Shown here one piece after another: positions 44,596-52,880 of a stretch of 64,000 nt of DNA. Position 1 is the first letter of the stretch. Each line of letters begins with the position of its first letter. Position numbers and translations under genes: made by a program. Under the pieces are notes generated by a model. It was not told the origin of the DNA, ran no database searches, and worked only from the letters and a program-made list of their open reading frames with translations. Source of the DNA: Borrelia maritima (GTDB taxonomy: Bacteria; Spirochaetota; Spirochaetia; Borreliales; Borreliaceae); assembly GCF_008931845.1 (NCBI RefSeq), contig NZ_CP044535.1, positions 744,001 to 808,000 of the forward strand, in the 5' to 3' direction.

Positions 44596-45575
44596 TAGTT
44601 TAGAGTGTCCTTATATGGGTTAATTTTGTAAATTAATATATCTGTTATTATATTTGGAATAAGCATAATGAAAACACCAATAAAAATTAAGTCTTTAGAA
44701 ATAGCATAATCATTGAATTTTAAAGCATTTAAATATAAAGCTCCAATTCCATCGATTTCAAATGTTGATTCAATCATTGATGCTCCAAAAAAAGCAGTTG
44801 TGAGAATAGGTCTCATGTTTGTAAGTAATGGTGTTAGTGACGGGATTAATGCATGCTTTAAAATTATTTGTAATTTATTTATACCTCTTGATTTTGCAGC
44901 TTTTATGTAAAATTCCGATAAAGTTTTATCAAGAGATTGTTTAAAAATTACAGAATTGAAGATGAAGAATGAAAAAAACCATGCAAATCCACCTATTATT
45001 AAATTTTTTGGATTTAAATTAAGGTAATATATTAAAGACAATATTAAAAATACCGTTAAGTTTCTTGGCATAGAGTGTAGCAATAACATTAAATATTCTA
45101 GAAAATTATTTATTAGGTTATTTTTTATATAAATTTTCCAAATTATAATAAGTACTATTGCTGCAATATAAGAGAGTAGGGCTCCCGGAATTGAGATTTT
45201 TAAAGTATTGAATAATTTACTAAAAATTATTTTAGTGGTTGGCTTTCCTTTGCTCAGCAGAGAATACCGATGATCGCCCCAGAGTATTCCTTCATTTTTT
45301 GTTTTGTATATTATATATGAATTGCCAGCTATATGCTTTAAAAAGAAATTTTTTCCTAATTTTGATTTGGGATTGAAGTCATGCATCAAGGAGTATTTTT
45401 CTATACTTTTGCATATTCCAATGTATTGCAGGTATTTTTTTAGAATATTTGTTTTAACAAAAGGGGTATATTGGTGCTCATTTGAAAAAAAATTTACTAA
45501 GGATACGCAAAAAAATGATGCACAGATTAAATTAATTAATAAATATATTATATTTTTAAAGATAAATATTTTCAA
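44595..45575 (-). CDS. Oligopeptide-type ABC transporter permease (OppB-like)
   Basis: This is the partner permease to the OppC-like gene that follows. The 326-residue protein has an N-terminal helix, a long extracytoplasmic loop (about 30-120, longer than in short permeases), then about five helices. The EAA motif is AAKSRGINKLQIILKHALIPSL, followed by the family's GASMIESTFEIDGIGALYLNAL. TTG at 45575 is the likely start, about ten bases after AAGGA. The preceding gene, encoding a small DivIC-like protein, ends six bases upstream, so three genes form an operon. Confidence 0.85.
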   Translation of the reverse strand: MKIFIFKNIIYLLINLICASFFCVSLVNFFSNEHQYTPFVKTNILKKYLQYIGICKSIEKYSLMHDFNPKSKLGKNFFLKHIAGNSYIIYKTKNEGILWGDHRYSLLSKGKPTTKIIFSKLFNTLKISIPGALLSYIAAIVLIIIWKIYIKNNLINNFLEYLMLLLHSMPRNLTVFLILSLIYYLNLNPKNLIIGGFAWFFSFFIFNSVIFKQSLDKTLSEFYIKAAKSRGINKLQIILKHALIPSLTPLLTNMRPILTTAFFGASMIESTFEIDGIGALYLNALKFNDYAISKDLIFIGVFIMLIPNIITDILIYKINPYKDTLN

Positions 45576-45581
45576 TAAAGA

Positions 45582-46040
45582 CTAATCCTTAGCTTTGTTG
45601 GAAATAAGTTTATTGCTTTTTATATTTTTTTTGGTTTGAATAATGCAACTTGATAAAAAGTAATAAATTAAACCTATTGCTATTGATATAAAATAAAAAT
45701 TTTGATTCTTTGAAAGGGGATTTTTTAGGGCTAATATTTTCCCTTGGTTATATTGGTCTTTATTGTTATTGATTTTTATTACTGTTGACTTTTTGGGATA
45801 ATAGCCCAATTTGCTAGCTTCTTTTAGAATTTCAGATTTAGATACTTGCAAATTAATATATCTTACTTTTAATTCTTTTTGAGTTTCTTTTAGTTTTTCG
45901 ATGTGATTTTTTATTAATATTAAGTTGTTGTCTAATTTTTGATAATTAACAAATCCTCTCTCTCCAAATATGGGAGCTATTATAAAGTAGCTTAGTATTC
46001 CTGAGTAAAAAGACATTGCAATTTTCTTATAAATAGTCAT
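45582..46040 (-). CDS. Small DivIC/FtsB-like protein with a second membrane segment
   Basis: No firm family assignment. The 152-residue protein has an N-terminal membrane helix (about 7-23), a coiled coil (about 34-75, LDNNLILIKNHIEKLKETQ), and the segment LKEASKLGYYPKKSTVIKI. That segment resembles the A-x-x-x-LGY-x-x-x-x-E-x-V end of FtsB/DivIC septum initiators. Unlike those proteins it then has a second membrane helix (about 115-135, FYFISIAIGLIYYFLSSCI). It is the first gene of an operon with two Opp-like permeases. No ribosome-binding site precedes the ATG, and a promoter lies almost on it. Confidence 0.6.
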   Translation of the reverse strand: MTIYKKIAMSFYSGILSYFIIAPIFGERGFVNYQKLDNNLILIKNHIEKLKETQKELKVRYINLQVSKSEILKEASKLGYYPKKSTVIKINNNKDQYNQGKILALKNPLSKNQNFYFISIAIGLIYYFLSSCIIQTKKNIKSNKLISNKAKD

Positions 46041-46050
46041 ATAGCTTGTA

Positions 46051-46079
46051 ATTATATTCTTAATATACTATATTTACAA
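46051..46079 (-). promoter_or_regulatory. Predicted promoter of the DivIC-like/Opp permease operon
   Basis: On the minus strand, TTGTAA (46079-46074) and perfect TATAAT (46056-46051) are separated by 17 bases. The expected start, about 46044, leaves only about four bases before the ATG at 46040, so the message would be practically leaderless. Confidence 0.6.
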
Positions 46080-46137
46080 GTAGTTAAAGTTAGTTTAGAT
46101 TGTAGTTCTATTGAGTGTTTTGGAGAGCAAGTTTCGC

Positions 46138-47271
46138 ATGAAGAAAGGTATTTTTTTTATCAAAGAAGGTCCTAAGCAAGTTGATTTTGATATGGAAAAA
46201 GTATTTTTAAGAAATGAGTCTGTTGAAATTGTTTCTACAGCATCAGATAATCTTAAAATTTTTTTAGATGAAAAACTTTTAAAATTAGATAACATATTAA
46301 AGGAAAGACACGGTGAATTGATTAATTGTTTAAAGGATGTTGAGCTTCGTGTTGAGAGAGTTGAAAAAGAAATGCTTGATAATGGATTTAAGCTTGCTCA
46401 GAGAGATTTTATTACTTCTGATTCAAAGAATTTTGAAAAAAAGTTATCTGAAGTTGACGATTCATTTTCCAAAAAAGAAGATAATTTGCCCAATATTTCT
46501 ATTGGTCAAGAAGAATTAGATGCGCTGCTTAAAGGTATTAATTACGTTTCAAAGGAAAGTGAAGAAGTTCGGCATGATGTGGATGTTCAGTTTAATAGAG
46601 ATAAAGATTTGAATTTGACTAGCAATTTGCACGTGGCCGATAATTTTTCTAATAATTTTCTTAAAAAAGAAGGCATTAATGTTGGCAGTGAGAATGTTTT
46701 TTTAGAAAATACAGAGTTAAATAATGATGAAAAATTGGATAGTTTTACAGATAATAAGCAGCATTTAGATTTAATTGGTGAGAATAAAAGTATTGAACAT
46801 GAGAATAGTGTTGATTCTTCGAATCTTAATAGTTCTTATGAATCTCTTGAGTTAAAAGAATTTGATGACTTTGAAACTATTTTAAAAGATGACTTAGATT
46901 CTAAAGTTATTGTGGAATCTTTTCTTAATAATGAAGAGAAAAAAAATTTGAGCGATAATTTAGTGGATGTAAAAGAACAAGACCACAGCAATAGCGCTGC
47001 TAATGTTGAAAAGCTCAGTTCTCAAAAAATAACGGAGGATCATTCTTTTTCCAGTTTTAATTTTAATGATGTTGAAAGGGTTGTGAACAAATTTGATGCT
47101 GACGAATCTTTAAGCAATGTTGTGCTAAATAATGATGAAAAATCCATATTAATAAATTTTATTGATAGGGTAGAAAGTGAGCTTGAATTAAATCCCAATA
47201 GAAATATTTTTAAAATGAAGCAAGAATATGAGGTTTTAAAAAAAGTTAAATTTTTACTTACCAAGAGTTAA
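46138..47271 (+). CDS. Acidic, low-complexity cytoplasmic protein with coiled coil
   Basis: No family is recognised. The protein of about 377 residues has no signal peptide or membrane segment. After an N-terminal conserved-looking part (KKGIFFIKEGPKQVDFDMEKVFLR) comes a probable coiled coil (about 45-100). A long Asn/Asp/Ser/Glu-rich linker of low complexity follows (about 110-320), and then a short helical C-terminal domain (about 330-377, ILINFIDRVESELELNPN). ATG 46138 is preferred because GGAGAG (46122-46127) is upstream; TTG 46111 has none. A strong terminator follows at 47408. The layout suggests a scaffold or adaptor, but that is speculation. Confidence 0.65.
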   Translation: MKKGIFFIKEGPKQVDFDMEKVFLRNESVEIVSTASDNLKIFLDEKLLKLDNILKERHGELINCLKDVELRVERVEKEMLDNGFKLAQRDFITSDSKNFEKKLSEVDDSFSKKEDNLPNISIGQEELDALLKGINYVSKESEEVRHDVDVQFNRDKDLNLTSNLHVADNFSNNFLKKEGINVGSENVFLENTELNNDEKLDSFTDNKQHLDLIGENKSIEHENSVDSSNLNSSYESLELKEFDDFETILKDDLDSKVIVESFLNNEEKKNLSDNLVDVKEQDHSNSAANVEKLSSQKITEDHSFSSFNFNDVERVVNKFDADESLSNVVLNNDEKSILINFIDRVESELELNPNRNIFKMKQEYEVLKKVKFLLTKS

Positions 47272-47407
47272 AGAACTCATTCTTTCAAATTCTATTTTAT
47301 TTTTCTATACAAATTTTTAAATTTATTTTTTTAATAGTTGGGGTGATTTTTTTATTTGAACCAATATATATTAATCAACCTTTAAAAGGTAACTAATCAG
47401 CAAAGCA

Positions 47408-47447
47408 AGACAACATTTTATCAAAATATAAAATGTTGTCTATTTTT
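47408..47447 (+). terminator. Strong rho-independent terminator
   Basis: AGACAACATTTTAT (47408-47421) pairs perfectly with ATAAAATGTTGTCT (47428-47441) around a six-base loop, followed by ATTTTTC on the plus strand. It could end transcription of the coiled-coil protein gene 137 bases upstream, or of a small RNA in the gap. Confidence 0.8.
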
Positions 47448-47506
47448 CTATTGGATACCAATTTTTATTATATTTGTGTTTTTTGTTTTTTTAAATATAA
47501 GCAATA

Positions 47507-48520
47507 TTAATCTGTATTACTGTGATGCTTATGTAACTCTTCTTGATTATGATTGCTAGAAATATTATCTTTTTCTGTTAATTTTTTTTCTAAGTTAAAT
47601 ACATCAAAAAAAGTCCATTTACTAGTCATGTAGTAATATTCATCTTTATCTTTTTTGATTAATATATCTTTGTCATTTTCTTCATTTTTATTGAAGTAAA
47701 CTTCAAGATTGTTAACACTTTTGTTGCTCCATTTGACTTCAATTTTGTATTGAAGTCTATAGTCATTTATTTTAGATTTATCAATTTCAAGTCCATCGGC
47801 TTTAAATTCAGCAATAATGTTCAAAGGTCTTTCTTTTACCATTTTTTGGTTATTAAAAAAATAAAGACCATCTTTAGTTGTAATCTCATAATTATTATTT
47901 ATATTATTTTCATTTTCTTTATCCAATTTTTCTATTATTTTGAATGATAAATTTTCTAATTTTGTGTTTTTTTCTTGAAATAATGTAGTGTCTGAAAATG
48001 TATTATAAGAATTTCCTTTATATGATAAGAAGATATTTTTTGTTAAGTAAACATTTTCATCATTACCTTTAATATATGCTAATCTTGAATCGCCTTCTCC
48101 TGATTTCCCAACAAAAATTTCTGTTAATAGTTTGTTATTGTTGTCAAATAATTTAAAACTTGGCTTTTCTCCAATACCCAGTTCTTTGTGTTTTTTTTGA
48201 TCTCTGCTTACAAGTTTATTTTTCTGAAGTTCGTCTAATGCTTTGATTAGAGAATTAATTTTTTTGTTGTCAACAGGAATATTTTGTTTGTTATATGTTA
48301 GCATCCAATCCTTGTCAAGTTTTGTTAGCGTTCCTTCGAGTTCTGTTTCAATTTTAGAAATTGAATTCAAGTCAAAATCGAAAAATTTTTCTTCCAGAAT
48401 TCTTGCTACTTTATTTTCATTTGAAAAAATTATTCCCAATAAAAATGTAGATGTTAACACTATTATTATCAATATTTTTATTTTTTCTTTATTAATTGAG
48501 AACACTTTTGATTTTGTCAT
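47507..48520 (-). CDS. DUF4340-type protein of a Gld-like ABC system
   Basis: The 337-residue protein has a short cytoplasmic start, one membrane helix (about 14-33) and an extracytoplasmic domain. The domain contains LEGTLTKLDKDWMLTYNKQNIPVDNKKINSLI and GKSGEGDSRLAYIKGNDENVYL, which resembles DUF4340. Such proteins are found beside GldG-like auxiliary proteins of uncharacterised ABC exporters. ATG 48520 is chosen because GGAG lies about six bases upstream. A longer reading would overlap the preceding gene. It is the last gene of the operon rnz, ATPase, permease, GldG-like, DUF4340. Function unknown. Confidence 0.78.
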   Translation of the reverse strand: MTKSKVFSINKEKIKILIIIVLTSTFLLGIIFSNENKVARILEEKFFDFDLNSISKIETELEGTLTKLDKDWMLTYNKQNIPVDNKKINSLIKALDELQKNKLVSRDQKKHKELGIGEKPSFKLFDNNNKLLTEIFVGKSGEGDSRLAYIKGNDENVYLTKNIFLSYKGNSYNTFSDTTLFQEKNTKLENLSFKIIEKLDKENENNINNNYEITTKDGLYFFNNQKMVKERPLNIIAEFKADGLEIDKSKINDYRLQYKIEVKWSNKSVNNLEVYFNKNEENDKDILIKKDKDEYYYMTSKWTFFDVFNLEKKLTEKDNISSNHNQEELHKHHSNTD

Positions 48521-48536
48521 AAACTCTCCTTTATTT

Positions 48537-50045
48537 TTAATTTGCTTTTCTTTTTCTAGCAAATCTAGCAAGTCCAAATATTAGTATTATTGTTGGAAGA
48601 ATAATTAAGTTAACAATTATTAATGAAAACTTTGTGTTGACCATTTCGTTTGAAGAGCTTGCAAATTTTAATTTAGCGCGCATTTCTCTAGATTTAATAT
48701 TAAAAAATTCTTCTTTTTGCATTAAATAGTCTGAGATTCTGCCTGATAGTTCAAAGTTGGATGGAGATCCGTTGTACATATAATCACTAAATATCATACT
48801 TGATCCTGTTAGAATTATTTTAGAATTTTTAGAATATTGTTCTTTATAGAGGCTTTTAATTTTTCCTTCAATAGCATATCCTAGTATTTTAAGTTTATTC
48901 TCTTCAAATTTATTTGGAACTTCAAATGCATTCAAAGATATGTTTGAAAGATTAGGCTCTTTAACTTGCCATGATTGTTTGGAGCTTGCAAATAGAGGTA
49001 AAAATTTTACTTCTTCTTCATCTTTTTTTATAAGTTCTAATGAACTACTCCAAGGAATTGTAGCAGCATAGAAATTTTTAAGTAATGGTATATCTTTTTT
49101 TACAATATTACTTTTGTCTATTAATATCCATGGGTAGTAGGTTTGAAAATCCCCACCTAAAAAGATTGTAGGGGCTCTTTTATCAAGAATAATATTGTCG
49201 TTGTATTTTATACCATAACTTTCAAATAGATCAAATAGTTTGGATTTAATAGGAGTTATTCCATATGGATTTTGAGGATTGTAGTCAATTGCGCTTGTTG
49301 CAATAAATATTTTCCCATCATTAACGATAAAATCGTCAATTTTTTTTACAATCTCTTCATCAATTTCTTTAACACCAATAATGAATAATCCATTTATTTC
49401 TTTTCTTATGTCTTCTAATTTTTCGGTTTTTAAATCTATTTCTTTTATTTCAATACTGAATGCTTTTTTCATTATTTCGGAAAAGTTTTTATGTGCTTCT
49501 TTTAGGGCGCTGTCCCCAAAAGCAAGTCCTAAAACTTTTTTTGTATTGTTTATTAGTTTGTCAAGTCCATTTGCAAGGTCATATTCCAAATTACTGATTT
49601 CTGTTACAACCGGTATTACTTCTCTTTTCCCTTCGTAAATAATTTCAATTCCTGAATATATTTTAAGTATTGAGAGCTGATTAATATCTCTTAAATCGAT
49701 TTGCTGAGAAGGAATGCCAATGTGCTCTAATGGGGTTGAAATTTTATCAGCGTCAAGTTCTTTGTAAATTACCTTGCCTTTTGAAGCATCAGAAAAGCTT
49801 ATTAAAAAATTTTTTATTTGGTTTGGGAAAGCAAAGTAGTTTTCAAGGCTTCCTGAATTGTAATATGTTATATATATTGTTTCATTTGCGCTTGAAAATA
49901 AATTTTTTGTAACATTAGATATTGTAAAAGCTTTGTGTTTTGTAAAGTCTATTTTGAAAATGAAAATAGATATATTGCAAAAAATTAAAAAGATTATTGT
50001 AAGGTTTAAGGTTAGGTTGAAAACTTCATTTTCTTTATTTTTCAT
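48537..50045 (-). CDS. GldG-like ABC transporter auxiliary protein
   Basis: The 502-residue protein has an N-terminal membrane helix and a large extracytoplasmic domain of the ABC_transp_aux type (ITYYNSGSLENYFAFPNQIKNFL, VVTEISNLEYDLANGLDKLI, KIDDFIVNDGKIFIATSAID). A C-terminal membrane helix precedes basic residues (LIILPTIILIFGLARFARKR). This architecture is that of GldG-like proteins, named from Bacteroidetes gliding genes but widespread without gliding. The start follows GGAG. It sits four bases after the permease gene. What the system moves is unknown. Confidence 0.82.
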   Translation of the reverse strand: MKNKENEVFNLTLNLTIIFLIFCNISIFIFKIDFTKHKAFTISNVTKNLFSSANETIYITYYNSGSLENYFAFPNQIKNFLISFSDASKGKVIYKELDADKISTPLEHIGIPSQQIDLRDINQLSILKIYSGIEIIYEGKREVIPVVTEISNLEYDLANGLDKLINNTKKVLGLAFGDSALKEAHKNFSEIMKKAFSIEIKEIDLKTEKLEDIRKEINGLFIIGVKEIDEEIVKKIDDFIVNDGKIFIATSAIDYNPQNPYGITPIKSKLFDLFESYGIKYNDNIILDKRAPTIFLGGDFQTYYPWILIDKSNIVKKDIPLLKNFYAATIPWSSSLELIKKDEEEVKFLPLFASSKQSWQVKEPNLSNISLNAFEVPNKFEENKLKILGYAIEGKIKSLYKEQYSKNSKIILTGSSMIFSDYMYNGSPSNFELSGRISDYLMQKEEFFNIKSREMRAKLKFASSSNEMVNTKFSLIIVNLIILPTIILIFGLARFARKRKAN

Positions 50046-50049
50046 AAAT

Positions 50050-50784
50050 TTATCTCCATTTTTTTAACGTTATGCTGTATGTGCTTAGCATTAGAAATGT
50101 GATCGTGAATGTAATAAAATAAATAAAGTCTGATAAGTTTAGTATGCCCATATTAAAATAACTAAAGTGATTAGTGATTGAAATAAAATTAAGCATTCCC
50201 CCTATTATATTTTCTTTTCCGAAGATCATGACCAATTTCCCGGAAAATAGTATTAATATCAATGTAAATACAGTTAGAATGTAAGAGACTATTTGACTTT
50301 TTGTAATAGACGAGATAAATGTTCCCATACTTAGCACTGAAAGAGAATAAAGAATTATCCCTAAATATTGAAGAAATATTATGCCAAGATCAAATTCGCC
50401 CATGAAAATCGCCATTATTGTAAGAGGTAAAGTAAGTGCAAATAGCATTAGTGTAAATATTTTAAGAGTAATGAATTTCCCTAAGACAATTTCTTGAGGG
50501 CTTAGTGGTAGAGCATAAAGAAGCTCAATGCTTCCTGTTTTATGTTCTTCTGAGAACACTCCCATGCTAAGTGCTGGAAGTACTAACATTAAAATAATAG
50601 GCATTGAAGAGAAATAAGAAGTAAGAGATGCATTGTCTTTAATAAAAAATCCTGATAAAAAAATAAATGAAAAATTTATGAATATTAAAAAGAATAACAT
50701 CACAACGTATGCAGTTGGAGTTCCAAATAATATTTTTAGTTCTTTTTTAGAAAGCGATAAAGATTGCTTTAAATCTATTTTCAT
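50050..50784 (-). CDS. ABC-2 type transporter permease (GldF-like)
   Basis: The 244-residue integral membrane protein has six predicted helices. It shows ABC-2 features: the LSKKELKILFGTPTAYVVMLFFL entry helix, SMGVFSEEHKTGSIELLYALPLSPQEIVLGKF after helix 2, and a terminal helix. The SEEHKTGSIELLYALP block is typical of GldF/NosY-type permeases. Its ATG overlaps the ATPase stop by four bases (ATGA), so the two are translationally coupled. It forms the membrane part of a transporter with the neighbouring ATPase. Confidence 0.88.
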   Translation of the reverse strand: MKIDLKQSLSLSKKELKILFGTPTAYVVMLFFLIFINFSFIFLSGFFIKDNASLTSYFSSMPIILMLVLPALSMGVFSEEHKTGSIELLYALPLSPQEIVLGKFITLKIFTLMLFALTLPLTIMAIFMGEFDLGIIFLQYLGIILYSLSVLSMGTFISSITKSQIVSYILTVFTLILILFSGKLVMIFGKENIIGGMLNFISITNHFSYFNMGILNLSDFIYFITFTITFLMLSTYSITLKKWR

Positions 50785-51710
50785 TGTTCTCTCTCCTTGG
50801 TTAGTTTGCTAAATATCTTTTCAAGGCTTTCATGTTTTGGAATCATTGCTTTTAAGATTATATTATTTTTTACTATGTAGCTAAAAAGATCTTCTTCTGT
50901 TTTGCCTTGAGATAGTTTTAATGAAATGTTTAAGTTTTCCTCGTATTCTTCAAGGTGTATTAATTTAAAAATATCATTTTTGCTATTAAAAATTTTTTTT
51001 TCATTTTCAGATTTTTTTAAAATTGTTAATTCTATTTCAATCTCTTTAAGTTTATTTTTAATAATATTTTCTTTTGTGTCATCAGCAACAATTGCTCCGT
51101 TGTTGACAATAATAATTCTTTTGCAAATAGATTCTACTTCGCTTAGTATGTGTGAAGAGAATAATATTGTACTTTCTTTTGTGAGTTCTTTTAAGAATTC
51201 TTTAAACTCAATTATTTGGTTCGGGTCAAGGCCATTTGTTGGCTCATCAAGTATTACGAGTTTAGGGCTGTTTATTAAAGCACCAGCTATTCCCACTCTT
51301 TGTTTAAATCCTTTTGAAAGTTGAGAAATAAGCTTATCTTCAACTTCTTTTAATTTGAATATACTTACTACTCTGTCAATTTCTTTTTTTAATTTTTTAA
51401 CGCCTTTTATTTCTGATATGAATTTTAAATATTCTTTAACAGAAAGCTCTGGATAAAGAGCTAGTTTTTCAGGAACGTATCCCATTTGTTGTAGTATTTC
51501 TTTTGAATGCTCTACAATGTCTTTTCCAAAAATTTTTACATTACCTTTATTTGGATAATGAAATGATGTTAAGATTTTGATTAATGTTGACTTTCCAGCT
51601 CCGTTTGGGCCAAGTATGCCAAGCACTTCGCCTTCTTCAACTTTAAAGCTGACATTAGATAGTGCTGTAAATGAACCATACATTTTGTTAACTTTTTCTA
51701 CATTTATCAT
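50781..51710 (-). CDS. ABC transporter ATP-binding protein (GldA-like)
   Basis: This is the ATPase of the neighbouring ABC-2 permease. The 309-residue protein has Walker A GPNGAGKST near 37, a Q-loop around MGYVPEKLALYPELSV, and a signature reading LSKGFKQR instead of LSGGQ. Walker B is LVILDEPTNGLDP, and the H-loop is FSSHIL. A C-terminal accessory region of about 90 residues follows. A strong AGGAGG precedes the ATG. It begins eight bases after rnz. The modified signature LSKGF is common in ABC-2 export ATPases and does not imply inactivity. Confidence 0.93.
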   Translation of the reverse strand: MINVEKVNKMYGSFTALSNVSFKVEEGEVLGILGPNGAGKSTLIKILTSFHYPNKGNVKIFGKDIVEHSKEILQQMGYVPEKLALYPELSVKEYLKFISEIKGVKKLKKEIDRVVSIFKLKEVEDKLISQLSKGFKQRVGIAGALINSPKLVILDEPTNGLDPNQIIEFKEFLKELTKESTILFSSHILSEVESICKRIIIVNNGAIVADDTKENIIKNKLKEIEIELTILKKSENEKKIFNSKNDIFKLIHLEEYEENLNISLKLSQGKTEEDLFSYIVKNNIILKAMIPKHESLEKIFSKLTKEREQ

Positions 51711-51718
51711 ATGCCCTC

Positions 51719-52678
51719 CTATTTAATAATAAAGTTATTTTTGCTTGCTTCAAGCCTCATTCCATCTTTTGTTAAAAAGATTTCTCCATCTGGATACTCC
51801 AATTTTGCCTCCTTTAGTAAGTTTTCAAGATCTTTTCTTAATGTATATCTTTCGCTAAAATGAATAAGTCCTGTTTGCAAAACTTTTGCTTGTTTGACAA
51901 TATTTGCTGCCCCACCAGCTGTTAAGTGAAGTTTTTTATCTGCTTCTTTTTTAAGCTCATTTTTAAATGTGCTTTCAATTATTACAAGGTTAAAATTTTC
52001 AATTTGCTGTATTAGCTTTTTAAAATAACCAGTATCTGTAATGTATGCAACTTTTAATCCTTTTTGAGATTTCCCAAGTATTTCTGATGGCCTTATAATT
52101 TTCCCATTTATTTGTATTTCTTTTCCATCTTGCAGCATTTTTCTAATAGGTCCTTTAGGGATATTTAGCTCTTCTGCTTTTTCTGTATTGAATTTGCCAG
52201 GTTTATCTTTTTCTATGAATAAATATCCAACACATTCTATTGAATGCTTTAGTCTGGTGTATTCAATTTTTTTTGTTTTATCTTCATATATTATTTTTTC
52301 GGTTTTATCTATAATTATTTCTTTATAAATTATTTCATAGTTTTTATATATTTTAAGCATATTTATATTAGTTTGTGTATAGTTTTTTATTCCAATAGGT
52401 CCAGCAATTATTAATGGTTCTTTTCTGGTTTCTCCACTTTGTGACATTAGCATTACTATTCCAAGTAGTCCTGTGATGTGGTCAGCATGTAAGTGTGTAA
52501 TGCAGATCATTTTTATTTTTTGCCAAGATATTTTTTGTTTCCTTAAAGACATTTGGGTCCCTTCTCCACAATCGAATAAAAAATTATCTCCATTATATTC
52601 GATTAGCACGGATGACAAATATCTATTGTGGAGTGGTCTTGTTCCTCCAGTTCCTATGATGTTAATATTAAATCCCAA
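51719..52678 (-). CDS. rnz: Ribonuclease Z
   Basis: RNase Z cleaves 3' trailers of pre-tRNAs. It is important where tRNA genes lack encoded CCA, as the three in this window do. The 319-residue metallo-beta-lactamase protein has the HxHxDH zinc motif in [13 protein letters not shown] near 67. It has the N-terminal [22 protein letters not shown], the AYITDTGYF motif and a late LIHFSERY histidine. TTG 52678 is the start, following GGGAG at about eight bases. It heads the operon containing the Gld-like ABC system. Confidence 0.94.
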   Translation of the reverse strand: MGFNINIIGTGGTRPLHNRYLSSVLIEYNGDNFLFDCGEGTQMSLRKQKISWQKIKMICITHLHADHITGLLGIVMLMSQSGETRKEPLIIAGPIGIKNYTQTNINMLKIYKNYEIIYKEIIIDKTEKIIYEDKTKKIEYTRLKHSIECVGYLFIEKDKPGKFNTEKAEELNIPKGPIRKMLQDGKEIQINGKIIRPSEILGKSQKGLKVAYITDTGYFKKLIQQIENFNLVIIESTFKNELKKEADKKLHLTAGGAANIVKQAKVLQTGLIHFSERYTLRKDLENLLKEAKLEYPDGEIFLTKDGMRLEASKNNFIIK

Positions 52679-52880
52679 AGATTATTCTCCCGGTTTGTTT
52701 TGAAATTGTTAATTAATTTTATTTGCTTTGTTAAATCTTGCCTCACTTTTAGTTTCTCTTTGGATAAGAATTATTTTAGCTTAACTTAAACATTATATTA
52801 TTTTTTTATTAATTTAGAAATATTAATAGTAGTCGTTTGTCAGTATGTATGATTTAAAGATTTTGATTTTAAGAATAATA

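Noticed and set aside
50781..51710. LSKGF signature in the ABC ATPase considered as a defect
   Set aside because: This variant is common in ABC-2 export ATPases and the other motifs are intact.
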